Positions 10,801 through 18,386 of a DNA stretch of 64,000 bases are shown piece after piece. The notes beneath the pieces were generated by a model that was not told the origin of the DNA, ran no database searches, and was given only the letters and a program-made list of their open reading frames with translations. The position numbers and the translations under genes were made by a program. The DNA lies in the NCBI RefSeq assembly GCF_009193295.2, contig NZ_CP059973.1, forward strand, positions 2,418,001 through 2,482,000. Reading direction: 5' to 3'. The stretch is from Bacteroides luhongzhouii. GTDB lineage: Bacteria; Bacteroidota; Bacteroidia; Bacteroidales; Bacteroidaceae. Numbering within the stretch: the stretch's first letter is position 1; every line of letters begins with the position of its first letter.

Positions 10801-10972
10801 GCGTTTGTATGCGAATGTGAATAACGCGTTCCTGATTACTTCTAAGGACTATAACGGATACGATCCGGATAACTCATCTCGTTTAGGTGACAACAAATGG
10901 GGGGCTAACCGCCAATTCTTCACCTATCCGCGTCCGAGAACGTTTACGTTCGGTCTTAATGTAGCATTTTAA
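7835..10972 (+). CDS. SusC-like TonB-dependent outer membrane glycan importer
   Basis: 1045 residues. Signal peptide (about 1-24, ending INA), carboxypeptidase-regulatory-like sandwich (about 28-110), the conserved DEVVVVGYGT segment, TonB plug (about 115-230; VVDGVVMS, IYGARGANGVIMVTTKRG) and a C-terminal 22-strand-type barrel ending in an aromatic residue (LNVAF). It imports oligosaccharides across the outer membrane with its SusD partner, powered by TonB. There is no STN domain, consistent with control by the adjacent membrane regulator rather than by a sigma/anti-sigma pair. susD follows after 27 bp. The substrate, probably an alpha-mannoside oligosaccharide, is inferred from the downstream GH92 enzymes. 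Confidence 0.95.
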   Translation: MNEKLKYLTLFIIGMMLSLSINAQSVKSISGTVTDDQGEAVISGTVKVKNGSTGTITDINGKYTLSVPSNATLVFSYIGYITQEFKVSELKSNVLNVVLQSDTKALDEVVVVGYGTMRKSDLTGSISTAKGKDMLKAQSFNALDGLKGKVAGVNIFSNTGQPGGESRVIIRGISTINASASPLYVVDGVVMSNFELLNPNDIESIEVLKDASSAAIYGARGANGVIMVTTKRGNAGKGVHVSYDGSLSIGKMARKIDVMDANEWMSTFKQGLENANEFQGKNFTTDLSQIFTDERLFNADGSPKYNTNWQDEASRTAISHNHQISIQRTGEGSSIGAFINYTDQQGILLNSYFKRINAKLAYDDKPTDWLSTSVNLLVNHTWGNRTSDNPYGQGALRTMIEQLPFLPVKLDGEYTQTNIINTSSILNNQADPNSGKQGFSPEGVGNPVELLERMQAMQYRTQIFGNAALTFHLMKGLDLKTQFGIDYHNNRDANYTPFTPRPMINQSSEGAASANNSNSLYWQEETYLTYVKDINKHHINAMAGMSWQEYKYTKFEASDSKYIDDFYGYYNLGSGTNRPSVGSDYDKWAMNSYFLRLAYSYDNKYMATVTGRYDGSSKFGQNNKYAFFPSVGLGWMISNEDFLKDNSLISKLKLHTSYGVTGNSEIGTYKSLATVSQSNTIIGDALHVVSYLDNMPNPDLKWEKTGQWDLGFELGLFNNRLNFDISYYYKYTSDLLLDRPVPESTGYSSIMDNIGAVSNRGVDILVTAYPIQTHDFQWTSTLNLGFNKNRVEKLDESASVDPVTGKRQITTDGFVGYDMLIREGEELSSFYGYKRAGIYDGIPSNWDPETMNIPSTIGEKVTYKKREIIGNGLPDWMGSFINTFNYKGFDLTLDFQFTWGVDVMQEYYHSTVARFLTNGIDRLYKEAWHPTLNPSGKEQAIRLNNFGQGANNQADDDWVCNGSYLRCNMIQLGYTFNPTLIKKIGLSSLRLYANVNNAFLITSKDYNGYDPDNSSRLGDNKWGANRQFFTYPRPRTFTFGLNVAF

Positions 10973-10999
10973 TTCACCGTTATAAAAACCATAAGAATT

Positions 11000-12625
11000 A
11001 TGAAACTATTAAAAGTATATATATCTGCATTTTGTATGTGTTCACTTTCTGTATTGTTGAATTCATGCGACGATTTTCTGAAAGAAGAACCATTGGATAT
11101 GAAATCATCTGACCAATTCTGGAAGACGAAAGCTGATGCGGAGTCGGGTGTGAACGCATTATATTTTGGTGGTGTACCTTATTTACACAACACTGATGTA
11201 GGCGGTGGCTGGACTCCTAAAGCGACAATGTGGGGTGGTATTGTGTCCGGATTGTACGTTGATAAGCGTAAGGATAGAACATTTACTACGGCATCCGAAG
11301 GGTGTAACTTCAATATTGAATCTTTTGATGATATTGCAATGAAATACTGGCATGAGTTTTATAAAGGTATTTCACGTGCCAACTTTGTTATAGCCAATAT
11401 TCCGACAATGACCGGTGTGCTGGATGAGGCTACTATTAATAATTATGTGGCTCAAGGTAAATTTTTCCGTGCATACGGGTATTTTTGGCTAGTCAAAGAA
11501 TTTGGTGGCGTTCCTTATATTTCAGAACCTTACACTTCTACAGAAGGAATGTACAAAGAACGTCTTTCCGCCGAAGAGATCTATAAGAAGATTGAAGCCG
11601 ACTTACTGGATATTGTCAATGGAGATGCATTGCCGAATAAAACGTTCTATGAAAATGGCTGTTATGTTACCAGAGCAATGGCGCAGACTTTGCTGGCACA
11701 AGTTTATCTACAATGGGCTGGTGCACCGTTAAACGGGGGGGCAGACTATTATGGAAAAGCTGCACAGATGGCATTGAAAGTGATTAATGATAGTCCTCAC
11801 GAACTTATTCATCCGAATGGAACGACTGATGATTTGAACTCTGCGTATAATGTGATTAAGACAACGAAAGAATCAGCTGAAATCATTTATGCTAAAGAAT
11901 ACAATTATAGTGATTATAGTGTAGGTAACTCTTATGCTTGTCGTTCTATCGGGACAGATGCTTTTCAGTGGGGAGTGTTCCATCCGGGAGGAGACGTGCT
12001 GTATAATGCATACCTTCCCTGTGATATGTTGCTTAACAGTTATGCCTCTAATGATATTCGGGGACATGAGAAACAGTTCTTCTTTAAGCAATATACCGAT
12101 GCTGCAGGAAAAACTTATACTTTGAACAATGCAGGTAACTGGGCATGGTTTGATGAAAATGCCTTGATTAGTGGTCACGACGGTGATTATAATATGCCGG
12201 TATTCCGTTTTGCGGAAGTCTTGCTGATTGCAGCCGAAGGTCTGGCACGTACAAACCATGAAGATAATGCTGTCGGTGGAGCTAAATATTATCTCAATCA
12301 AGTGCGTAAACGTGCTGGATTGGCAGATGAGACGGCTACAGGAAACGATTTAATACAATCGATTTTGACTGAACGTTTGCATGAGTTACCGTTGGAATTT
12401 AAGATTTGGGATGACATTCGTCGTACTCGTTTGTATCCGGAAGCATCTACCGAATCAGGAAAATTGAAATGGACTGCTCTTGCATCGGCTCAAATCCAAA
12501 ACAAGCCCGATGGAAGCACAAGAGCCGGTGCGATTCCCGAATATGCTTTATTATGGCCTATCCCGTTGGATGAAATTCAGGCTAATCCAGCTTTGGAAGG
12601 ACATCAGAATCCGGGATGGAATTAA
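11000..12625 (+). CDS. SusD-like surface glycan-binding lipoprotein
   Basis: 541 residues. Lipoprotein signal with lipobox LNSC (Cys about 23), then the SusD/RagB fold: N-terminal DDFLKEEPLD, TPR-type helices (FFRAYGYFWLVKEFGGVPYI) and the C-terminal segment with FRFAEVLLIAAEGLA and LTERLHELPLEFKIWDDIRRT. It forms the lid of the SusC transporter at the cell surface. It lies 27 bp after susC, surely in the same transcript. No SusE/F-type binding protein follows, so this locus has a minimal surface apparatus. Confidence 0.95.
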   Translation: MKLLKVYISAFCMCSLSVLLNSCDDFLKEEPLDMKSSDQFWKTKADAESGVNALYFGGVPYLHNTDVGGGWTPKATMWGGIVSGLYVDKRKDRTFTTASEGCNFNIESFDDIAMKYWHEFYKGISRANFVIANIPTMTGVLDEATINNYVAQGKFFRAYGYFWLVKEFGGVPYISEPYTSTEGMYKERLSAEEIYKKIEADLLDIVNGDALPNKTFYENGCYVTRAMAQTLLAQVYLQWAGAPLNGGADYYGKAAQMALKVINDSPHELIHPNGTTDDLNSAYNVIKTTKESAEIIYAKEYNYSDYSVGNSYACRSIGTDAFQWGVFHPGGDVLYNAYLPCDMLLNSYASNDIRGHEKQFFFKQYTDAAGKTYTLNNAGNWAWFDENALISGHDGDYNMPVFRFAEVLLIAAEGLARTNHEDNAVGGAKYYLNQVRKRAGLADETATGNDLIQSILTERLHELPLEFKIWDDIRRTRLYPEASTESGKLKWTALASAQIQNKPDGSTRAGAIPEYALLWPIPLDEIQANPALEGHQNPGWN

Positions 12626-12932
12626 TTAGGTAATAAGAAATATTTGTTTCTAATAGAATTGGAGAGAGGGTAAAGGCAAATTATCCTCTCTCTATTGCTT
12701 AAACAGTTAGTCTTCCGGTTGTACTCTCGTAGTATGCACATAAATATTATATGTTGATTCTCAATTATTTAACTTGTACTCTCGTTGACACTCGTTTCCT
12801 TTGATTGACTATACTGCTATTTTTTCTTATTTTGGCGTATCAGAGGACTGATAATTGCTGAAAGATGCTTTAATTTGTAACGTAAATAAAAAAGACTTGA
12901 TAATCTAGTATTAATAGCTTAATTCGTAGACC
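12626..12932 (+). promoter_or_regulatory. susD-GH92 intergenic region: hairpin and TTGTACTCTCGT direct repeat
   Basis: This 307-bp gap contains a hairpin at about 12662-12692 (GAGAGAGG... CCTCTCTC, 12-bp arms with one mismatch), a plausible terminator or attenuator after susD. Two exact 12-bp direct repeats TTGTACTCTCGT follow at 12719-12730 and 12774-12785 (55 bp apart). They resemble the repeats before susC, so the GH92 operon probably has its own promoter answering to the same regulator. Confidence 0.5.
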
Positions 12933-15218
12933 ATGAATAAAAAGAAACTACTATCATTCGCAATAGCCCTGCTATTGGGAGCTTCCTCTACTTTTGCGCA
13001 AAAGCAACCGGTAGACTATGTGAATCCTTTAATGGGGACTGATTCGAAAATATCACTATCCAATGGAAATACATATCCTGCCATTGCGTTGCCTTGGGGA
13101 ATGAACTTTTGGATGCCACAAACCGGGAAGATGGGTGACGGTTGGGCTTATACTTATGCATCCGACAAAATCAGAGGTTTCAAGCAAACTCATCAGCCCA
13201 GTCCGTGGATCAATGACTATGGCCAGTTCTCAATCATGCCGATGACTAAACAGTTGAAGATCGATCAGGACAGTCGTGCTTCATGGTTCTCTCACAAAGC
13301 CGAGAAAGCCACTCCTTATTATTACAGTGTTTATTTGTCCGAGTATGACATGACAACTGAAATAGCTCCGACAGAACGTTGTGCATATTTCCGTTTCACT
13401 TTCCCTGAAACTTCTGATGCCTATGTGGTGGTAGATGCTTTCGACCGCGGTTCGTATGTAAAAGTGATTCCTGAAGAAAATAAAATAGTCGGTTATACGA
13501 CACGCAATAGTGGCGGTGTTCCTCAAAACTTTAAGAATTACTTTGTGATAGAGTTCGACAAGCCTTTTACTTTTAATAAAGTATGGGCAGACTATCATTT
13601 GGTTGAAACACATCTTGAACTGCAATCCAATCATGTCGGTGCAGCTATTGGATTTTCGACGAAGAAGGGAGAACAAGTACACGCAAAAGTGGCATCCTCA
13701 TTCATCAGCCCCGAACAGGCAGAACTGAATTTGAAAGAAATTGGAAACAAGACCTTCGAACAGACAAAAGAAGCCGGACGTAAGGCATGGAACAATGTCT
13801 TGGGGCGTATCAAGGTTGAAGACAGCGATGAGAATCGTATGCGTACGTTCTATTCTTGCTTGTATCGTTCGGTGTTGTTTCCTCGTATGTTTTACGAGGT
13901 AAACAGTAAGGGGGAAATAGTACATTATAGTCCCTATAATGGTGAAATCCGTCCGGGATATATGTTTACCGATACTGGATTCTGGGATACTTTCCGTTGC
14001 CTGTTTCCATTTGTTAATTTGATATATCCTTCAATGGGTGAGAAGATGCAGGAAGGCCTGTTGAATACCTATCTTGAAAGTGGATTCTTTCCCGAATGGG
14101 CAAGTCCGGGCCATCGTGGTTGCATGGTTGGGAACAATTCTGCTTCTGTAGTAGCAGATGCCTTTATGAAGAATGTAACCAAAGCGGATGCAGAAAAAAT
14201 GTACGAAGGTCTACTGAAAGGAGCCAATAGCGTACATCCGAAAGTTTCTACTACCGGACGTCGTGGATATGAATATTATAACAAGCTGGGTTATGTGCCG
14301 TACGATGTGAAAATTAATGAGAATGCGGCACGCACATTGGAATATGCATACGATGACTGGTGCATCTATCGTATGGGTGAAAAATTAGGTCGTCCGGCAG
14401 AAGAACTGGATGTTTATAAGAAAAGGAGCCAGAACTACCGTAATCTGTTCGATCCGGAAACTAAGTTGATGCGGGGAAAGAATTCCGATGGAACTTTCCA
14501 GACTCCTTTCAATCCTTTTAAATGGGGAGATGCCTTTACGGAAGGAAATAGTTGGCATTATACATGGTCGGTATTCCACGATGTACAAGGACTGGTTGAT
14601 CTGATGGGCGGCAAGAAGATGTTTGTCAGCATGCTTGATTCTGTATTCAATCTTCCTCCTGTATTTGATGATAGTTATTATGGAGGAGTGATTCACGAGA
14701 TTCGTGAAATGGAAATTGCTAACATGGGTAACTATGCGCATGGCAACCAGCCTATCCAGCACATGATTTACTTGTATAACTATGCTGGCGAGCCTTGGAA
14801 AGCCCAATATTGGTTGCGTGAGACGATGAACCGCCTCTATCTTCCTACTCCGGATGGTTATTGTGGAGATGAAGATAACGGTCAGACTTCGGCTTGGTAT
14901 GTATTTACCGCATTGGGTTTCTATCCGGTATGTCCGGGCAGCAATGAATATGTGATGGGAGCTCCTTACTTTAAGAAAGCAACGATTACACTGGAGAACG
15001 GTAAGAAATTGGAAATCTCCGCCCCGAAGAATAACGATGATAATCGTTATATTCGTTCATTGAATTATAATGGCAAGAATTATACAAAGAATTATCTGAA
15101 CCATTTCGATCTGTTGAAAGGCGGGCGTCTGGTGTTTGATATGGATAACAAACCGAATAAGGGAAGAGGTATCAACGAATCAGACTTCCCATATTCATTC
15201 TCTCGTGACGTAAAGTAA
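12933..15218 (+). CDS. GH92 alpha-mannosidase, BT3990-like (predicted alpha-1,2)
   Basis: 761 residues with a signal peptide (about 1-22, ending FAQ), then the N-terminal GH92 beta-sandwich and the (alpha/alpha)6 domain. Catalytic features align without gaps to the enzyme at 55770-58040: Glu537 as acid (TEGNSWHY), Asp646 and Asp648 (DEDNGQTSAW) as the base region, and a His-Glu pair (VIHEIREM) at the position I recall as typical of alpha-1,2-mannosidases. The two proteins are alike along their whole length, so they are paralogues in two loci. It should remove terminal alpha-1,2-mannose from imported oligosaccharides in the periplasm. It is first in an operon; the next GH92 starts 6 bp after its stop. 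Confidence 0.92.
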   Translation: MNKKKLLSFAIALLLGASSTFAQKQPVDYVNPLMGTDSKISLSNGNTYPAIALPWGMNFWMPQTGKMGDGWAYTYASDKIRGFKQTHQPSPWINDYGQFSIMPMTKQLKIDQDSRASWFSHKAEKATPYYYSVYLSEYDMTTEIAPTERCAYFRFTFPETSDAYVVVDAFDRGSYVKVIPEENKIVGYTTRNSGGVPQNFKNYFVIEFDKPFTFNKVWADYHLVETHLELQSNHVGAAIGFSTKKGEQVHAKVASSFISPEQAELNLKEIGNKTFEQTKEAGRKAWNNVLGRIKVEDSDENRMRTFYSCLYRSVLFPRMFYEVNSKGEIVHYSPYNGEIRPGYMFTDTGFWDTFRCLFPFVNLIYPSMGEKMQEGLLNTYLESGFFPEWASPGHRGCMVGNNSASVVADAFMKNVTKADAEKMYEGLLKGANSVHPKVSTTGRRGYEYYNKLGYVPYDVKINENAARTLEYAYDDWCIYRMGEKLGRPAEELDVYKKRSQNYRNLFDPETKLMRGKNSDGTFQTPFNPFKWGDAFTEGNSWHYTWSVFHDVQGLVDLMGGKKMFVSMLDSVFNLPPVFDDSYYGGVIHEIREMEIANMGNYAHGNQPIQHMIYLYNYAGEPWKAQYWLRETMNRLYLPTPDGYCGDEDNGQTSAWYVFTALGFYPVCPGSNEYVMGAPYFKKATITLENGKKLEISAPKNNDDNRYIRSLNYNGKNYTKNYLNHFDLLKGGRLVFDMDNKPNKGRGINESDFPYSFSRDVK

Positions 15219-15224
15219 GCAGCT

Positions 15225-17567
15225 ATGAATAATATGAGAAAGAAAGTATTGATGGTGACTATGGCGGCAGCAACTTTGTCCGCCATAGCTCAACAACCGG
15301 TGGACTATGTGAATCCGATAATCGGGACTAATGGGATGGGGCACACCTTTCCCGGTGCTTGCACTCCTTTCGGATGGGTACAGTTGAGTCCGGACACAGA
15401 CACAATTCCGCATAATGTAAATGGAGCTTATCAGAAAAATGCCTACGAGTATTGTGCCGGTTACCAATATAGAGACAAGACTATTGTTGGCTTCAGTCAC
15501 ACTCATCTTAGTGGTACGGGACATTCTGACTTGGGAGACATTTTGTTGATGCCGGCTGTTGGCGATGTAAAGTTAAATCCCGGACGGGCGGATTACCCGG
15601 AAGAGGGATACCGTTCACGTTTTGACCATGCTACAGAAAAGGCTGTTCCCGGATATTATGAAGTGATACTGGACGATTATGGCATTAAGGCCCAACTGAC
15701 AGCAACACAACGGACGGGCATACATAAATATACCTTCCCGAAAGGAAAAGATGGGCATTTGATTTTGGATCTGGTGCATGGTATTTATAATTATGACGGC
15801 AAAGTACTATGGGCTAATTTAAGGGTAGAAAACGATACTTTGTTGACCGGATACCGTATCACCAACGGATGGGCGCGCACGAATTATACCTATTTTGCTA
15901 TCTCTTTGTCACAGCCGATTAAAGACTACGGATATAAGGATAAGGAAAAAGTATTGTACAATGGCTTTTGGCGTCGTTTCAAGTTGGAAAAGAACTTCCC
16001 CGAAATCACAGGTCGAAAAATTGTGGCTTACTTTAACTTCGATACCGCTAACAACTCGGAACTGGTCGTAAAAGTGGCATTGTCGGCAGTCAGTACGGAA
16101 GGGGCCATTCAGAATCTGCGTGCCGAGGCTTCCGGAAAGAGTTTCGAACAGCTGGCGGAAACTGCTCGGACAGACTGGAATAGCGAACTGGATCATTTCG
16201 AGATCGAAGGTACGCCCGATCAGAAAGCAATGTTCTATACTTCCCTTTACCACACCATGATTAATCCGTCTGTGTATATGGATGTAGACGGTTCCTATCG
16301 TGGGCTGGATCATAACATACACCGGGCGGAAGGATTCACCAACTATACTATATTTTCCCTTTGGGATACCTATCGTGCGGAACATCCTTTCCTGAATCTG
16401 GTGAAACCGGGACGCAATGCGGATATGGTGGAATCCATGATTAAACATGAGCAACAAAGCGTGCACGGAATGTTGCCGGTATGGAGTCTGATGGGAAATG
16501 AAAACTGGTGTATGAGCGGTTATCATGCTGTGTCTGTACTGGCGGATGCAATAACCAAAGGTGTCTTTTCGAATGTAGATGAGGCATTGGCGGCAATGGT
16601 CAGTACATCCACCGTTCCGTATTATGAAGGTATAGCCGATTATATGAAGCTGGGATATATTCCGCTTGACAAAAGTGGTACAGCAGCCTCTTCTACTTTG
16701 GAGTATGCATACGATGATTGGACTATTTATCAGACAGCTTTGAAGGCAGGTAACAAGGAAATAGCGGAGACTTACCGGAAACGTGCCCTCAATTATCGTA
16801 CTATCTATGATACAAGTATTGGTTTTGCACGTCCTCGTTATAGTGACGGTTCTTTCAAGAAAGAGTTTGATGTATTGCAAACCTATGGTGAAGGTTTTAT
16901 CGAAGGCAATTCATGGAATTTCTCTTTTCATGTGCCGCACGATGTATTTGGCATGATCGACCTGATGGGAGGAGAAAGGACATTCGTGCAGAGACTGGAT
17001 GAACTGTTCTCCATGCATTTGCCGGAGAAGTACTATGAACATAATGAGGATATTACGGAAGAATGTTTGGTAGGCGGATATGTGCATGGTAATGAGCCGA
17101 GCCACCATGTACCTTATCTATATGCGTGGACTTCCCAGCCGTGGAAATCGCAGTACTGGCTGCGTGAGATTCTGAATAAGATGTATAAGAATGATATTAA
17201 CGGATTGGGTGGAAATGATGATTGCGGACAGATGTCAGCATGGTACCTTTTCTCCGTGATGGGCTTCTATCCGGTTTGTCCTGGTACAGACCAGTATGTA
17301 TTGGGAGCGCCCTACCTGCCTTATCTGAAGATGACGCTTCCTAATGGAAAGACATTGGAGATCAAAGCGCCGGGTGTCAGCGACAAGAAACGTTACGTGC
17401 AGTCGCTGAAATTGAACGGCAAAGTATACGACAAGATGTATATTACACATGAAGACATTTTGAAAGGAGGCGTGCTTGAATTCAAGATGGGTGCGTCACC
17501 TAACAAACGCCGCGGATTATCACCGGAGGATAAACCTTATTCATTAACTAATGGAATCAACAAATAA
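15225..17567 (+). CDS. GH92 exo-alpha-mannosidase
   Basis: 780 residues; signal peptide about 1-23 (start could be the ATG at 15234). GH92 hallmarks: VDYVNPIIGT at the mature N-terminus, FSHTHLSGTGHSDLGD, acid Glu560 (FIEGNSWNF), HGNEPSHH, and NDDCGQMSAW with the base Asp. The His-Glu pair of the BT3990-like enzymes is missing; the corresponding region is HNEDITEECLVGG. It therefore probably cleaves a different linkage (alpha-1,3, alpha-1,4 or alpha-1,6), though the sequence alone does not decide which. It sits second in a four-gene operon, 6 bp after the previous GH92 and 13 bp before the metallopeptidase gene. Periplasmic location is likely. Confidence 0.92.
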   Translation: MNNMRKKVLMVTMAAATLSAIAQQPVDYVNPIIGTNGMGHTFPGACTPFGWVQLSPDTDTIPHNVNGAYQKNAYEYCAGYQYRDKTIVGFSHTHLSGTGHSDLGDILLMPAVGDVKLNPGRADYPEEGYRSRFDHATEKAVPGYYEVILDDYGIKAQLTATQRTGIHKYTFPKGKDGHLILDLVHGIYNYDGKVLWANLRVENDTLLTGYRITNGWARTNYTYFAISLSQPIKDYGYKDKEKVLYNGFWRRFKLEKNFPEITGRKIVAYFNFDTANNSELVVKVALSAVSTEGAIQNLRAEASGKSFEQLAETARTDWNSELDHFEIEGTPDQKAMFYTSLYHTMINPSVYMDVDGSYRGLDHNIHRAEGFTNYTIFSLWDTYRAEHPFLNLVKPGRNADMVESMIKHEQQSVHGMLPVWSLMGNENWCMSGYHAVSVLADAITKGVFSNVDEALAAMVSTSTVPYYEGIADYMKLGYIPLDKSGTAASSTLEYAYDDWTIYQTALKAGNKEIAETYRKRALNYRTIYDTSIGFARPRYSDGSFKKEFDVLQTYGEGFIEGNSWNFSFHVPHDVFGMIDLMGGERTFVQRLDELFSMHLPEKYYEHNEDITEECLVGGYVHGNEPSHHVPYLYAWTSQPWKSQYWLREILNKMYKNDINGLGGNDDCGQMSAWYLFSVMGFYPVCPGTDQYVLGAPYLPYLKMTLPNGKTLEIKAPGVSDKKRYVQSLKLNGKVYDKMYITHEDILKGGVLEFKMGASPNKRRGLSPEDKPYSLTNGINK

Positions 17568-17580
17568 TCAATAAAGAAAT

Positions 17581-18378
17581 ATGAAAAAGATACATTTAAT
17601 CTATGCAGCCTGCCTGCTGATAGGTATGGGGGCTTGTGCTGCAAGTGTGCAAAAACAGGTGAAGGATAATTCTGATGTATGGAAAGAGTACAATACAGGT
17701 GCTGTATTGTTTGAGGACAAAGCACCGGAAACGCTGGGATCGGACATTTACCACCGGATCATTCCCGATGCTGAATCGTACATCAAGGAACAGGCACGTA
17801 CTGTATTAGCTACTCTTTACAATTCTCCGGAAGATAGTATTCCTGCAGTGCACAAGATACATTATACATTGGAAGATATCAACGGTATTTCTGCGAAAGG
17901 TGGTGGTAATGGTGATGTGACGATTTTCTACAGTACACGTCACATTGAAAAATCTTTTGCAGCGAATGATACGGCGAAGTTGTTTTTTGAAACACGCGGG
18001 GTACTCTTGCATGAATTGACGCACGCATATCAGCTGGAGCCGCAGGGAATCGGCTCTTATGGAACCAATCGTGTGTTCTGGGCATTTATTGAGGGAATGG
18101 CAGATGCTGTGCGGGTTGCCAATGGAGGATTTGACGGACCGAATGCCCGTCCGAAAGGTGGAAATTATATGGATGGATACCGTACGGCGGGTTATTTCTT
18201 CGTGTGGTTACGTGACAACAAAGATCCTGAATTCCTGCGTAAGTTCAACCGGAGTACATTGGAGGTGGTGCCTTGGTCGTTTGATGGTGCTATCAAGCAT
18301 GTTTTGGGAGACGAATATAATATTGATGAACTGTGGCATGAATATCAAGTTGCGGTAGGAGATATACAAGCACAATAA
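17581..18378 (+). CDS. Putative zinc metallopeptidase, plant basic-secretory-protein family
   Basis: 265 residues. An N-terminal signal with a possible lipobox (GMGAC, Cys 19) is followed by a domain resembling the family called peptidase of plants and bacteria (basic secretory proteins). Its zincin motif HELTHAYQ supplies two His ligands and the catalytic Glu, and FIEGMADAVR follows as the likely third-ligand/active-site region. Substrate is unknown. It sits between two GH92 genes with gaps of 13 and 8 bp, so it is made together with mannosidases. A role on mannosylated proteins or peptides is an inference from context only. Size fits the bacterial members of this family. Confidence 0.75.
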   Translation: MKKIHLIYAACLLIGMGACAASVQKQVKDNSDVWKEYNTGAVLFEDKAPETLGSDIYHRIIPDAESYIKEQARTVLATLYNSPEDSIPAVHKIHYTLEDINGISAKGGGNGDVTIFYSTRHIEKSFAANDTAKLFFETRGVLLHELTHAYQLEPQGIGSYGTNRVFWAFIEGMADAVRVANGGFDGPNARPKGGNYMDGYRTAGYFFVWLRDNKDPEFLRKFNRSTLEVVPWSFDGAIKHVLGDEYNIDELWHEYQVAVGDIQAQ

Positions 18379-18386
18379 GAATAAAT

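Noticed and set aside
15909..16880. 323-codon open frame on the minus strand
   Set aside because: Antisense to a well-conserved GH92; composition is that of a shadow frame, with no domain.
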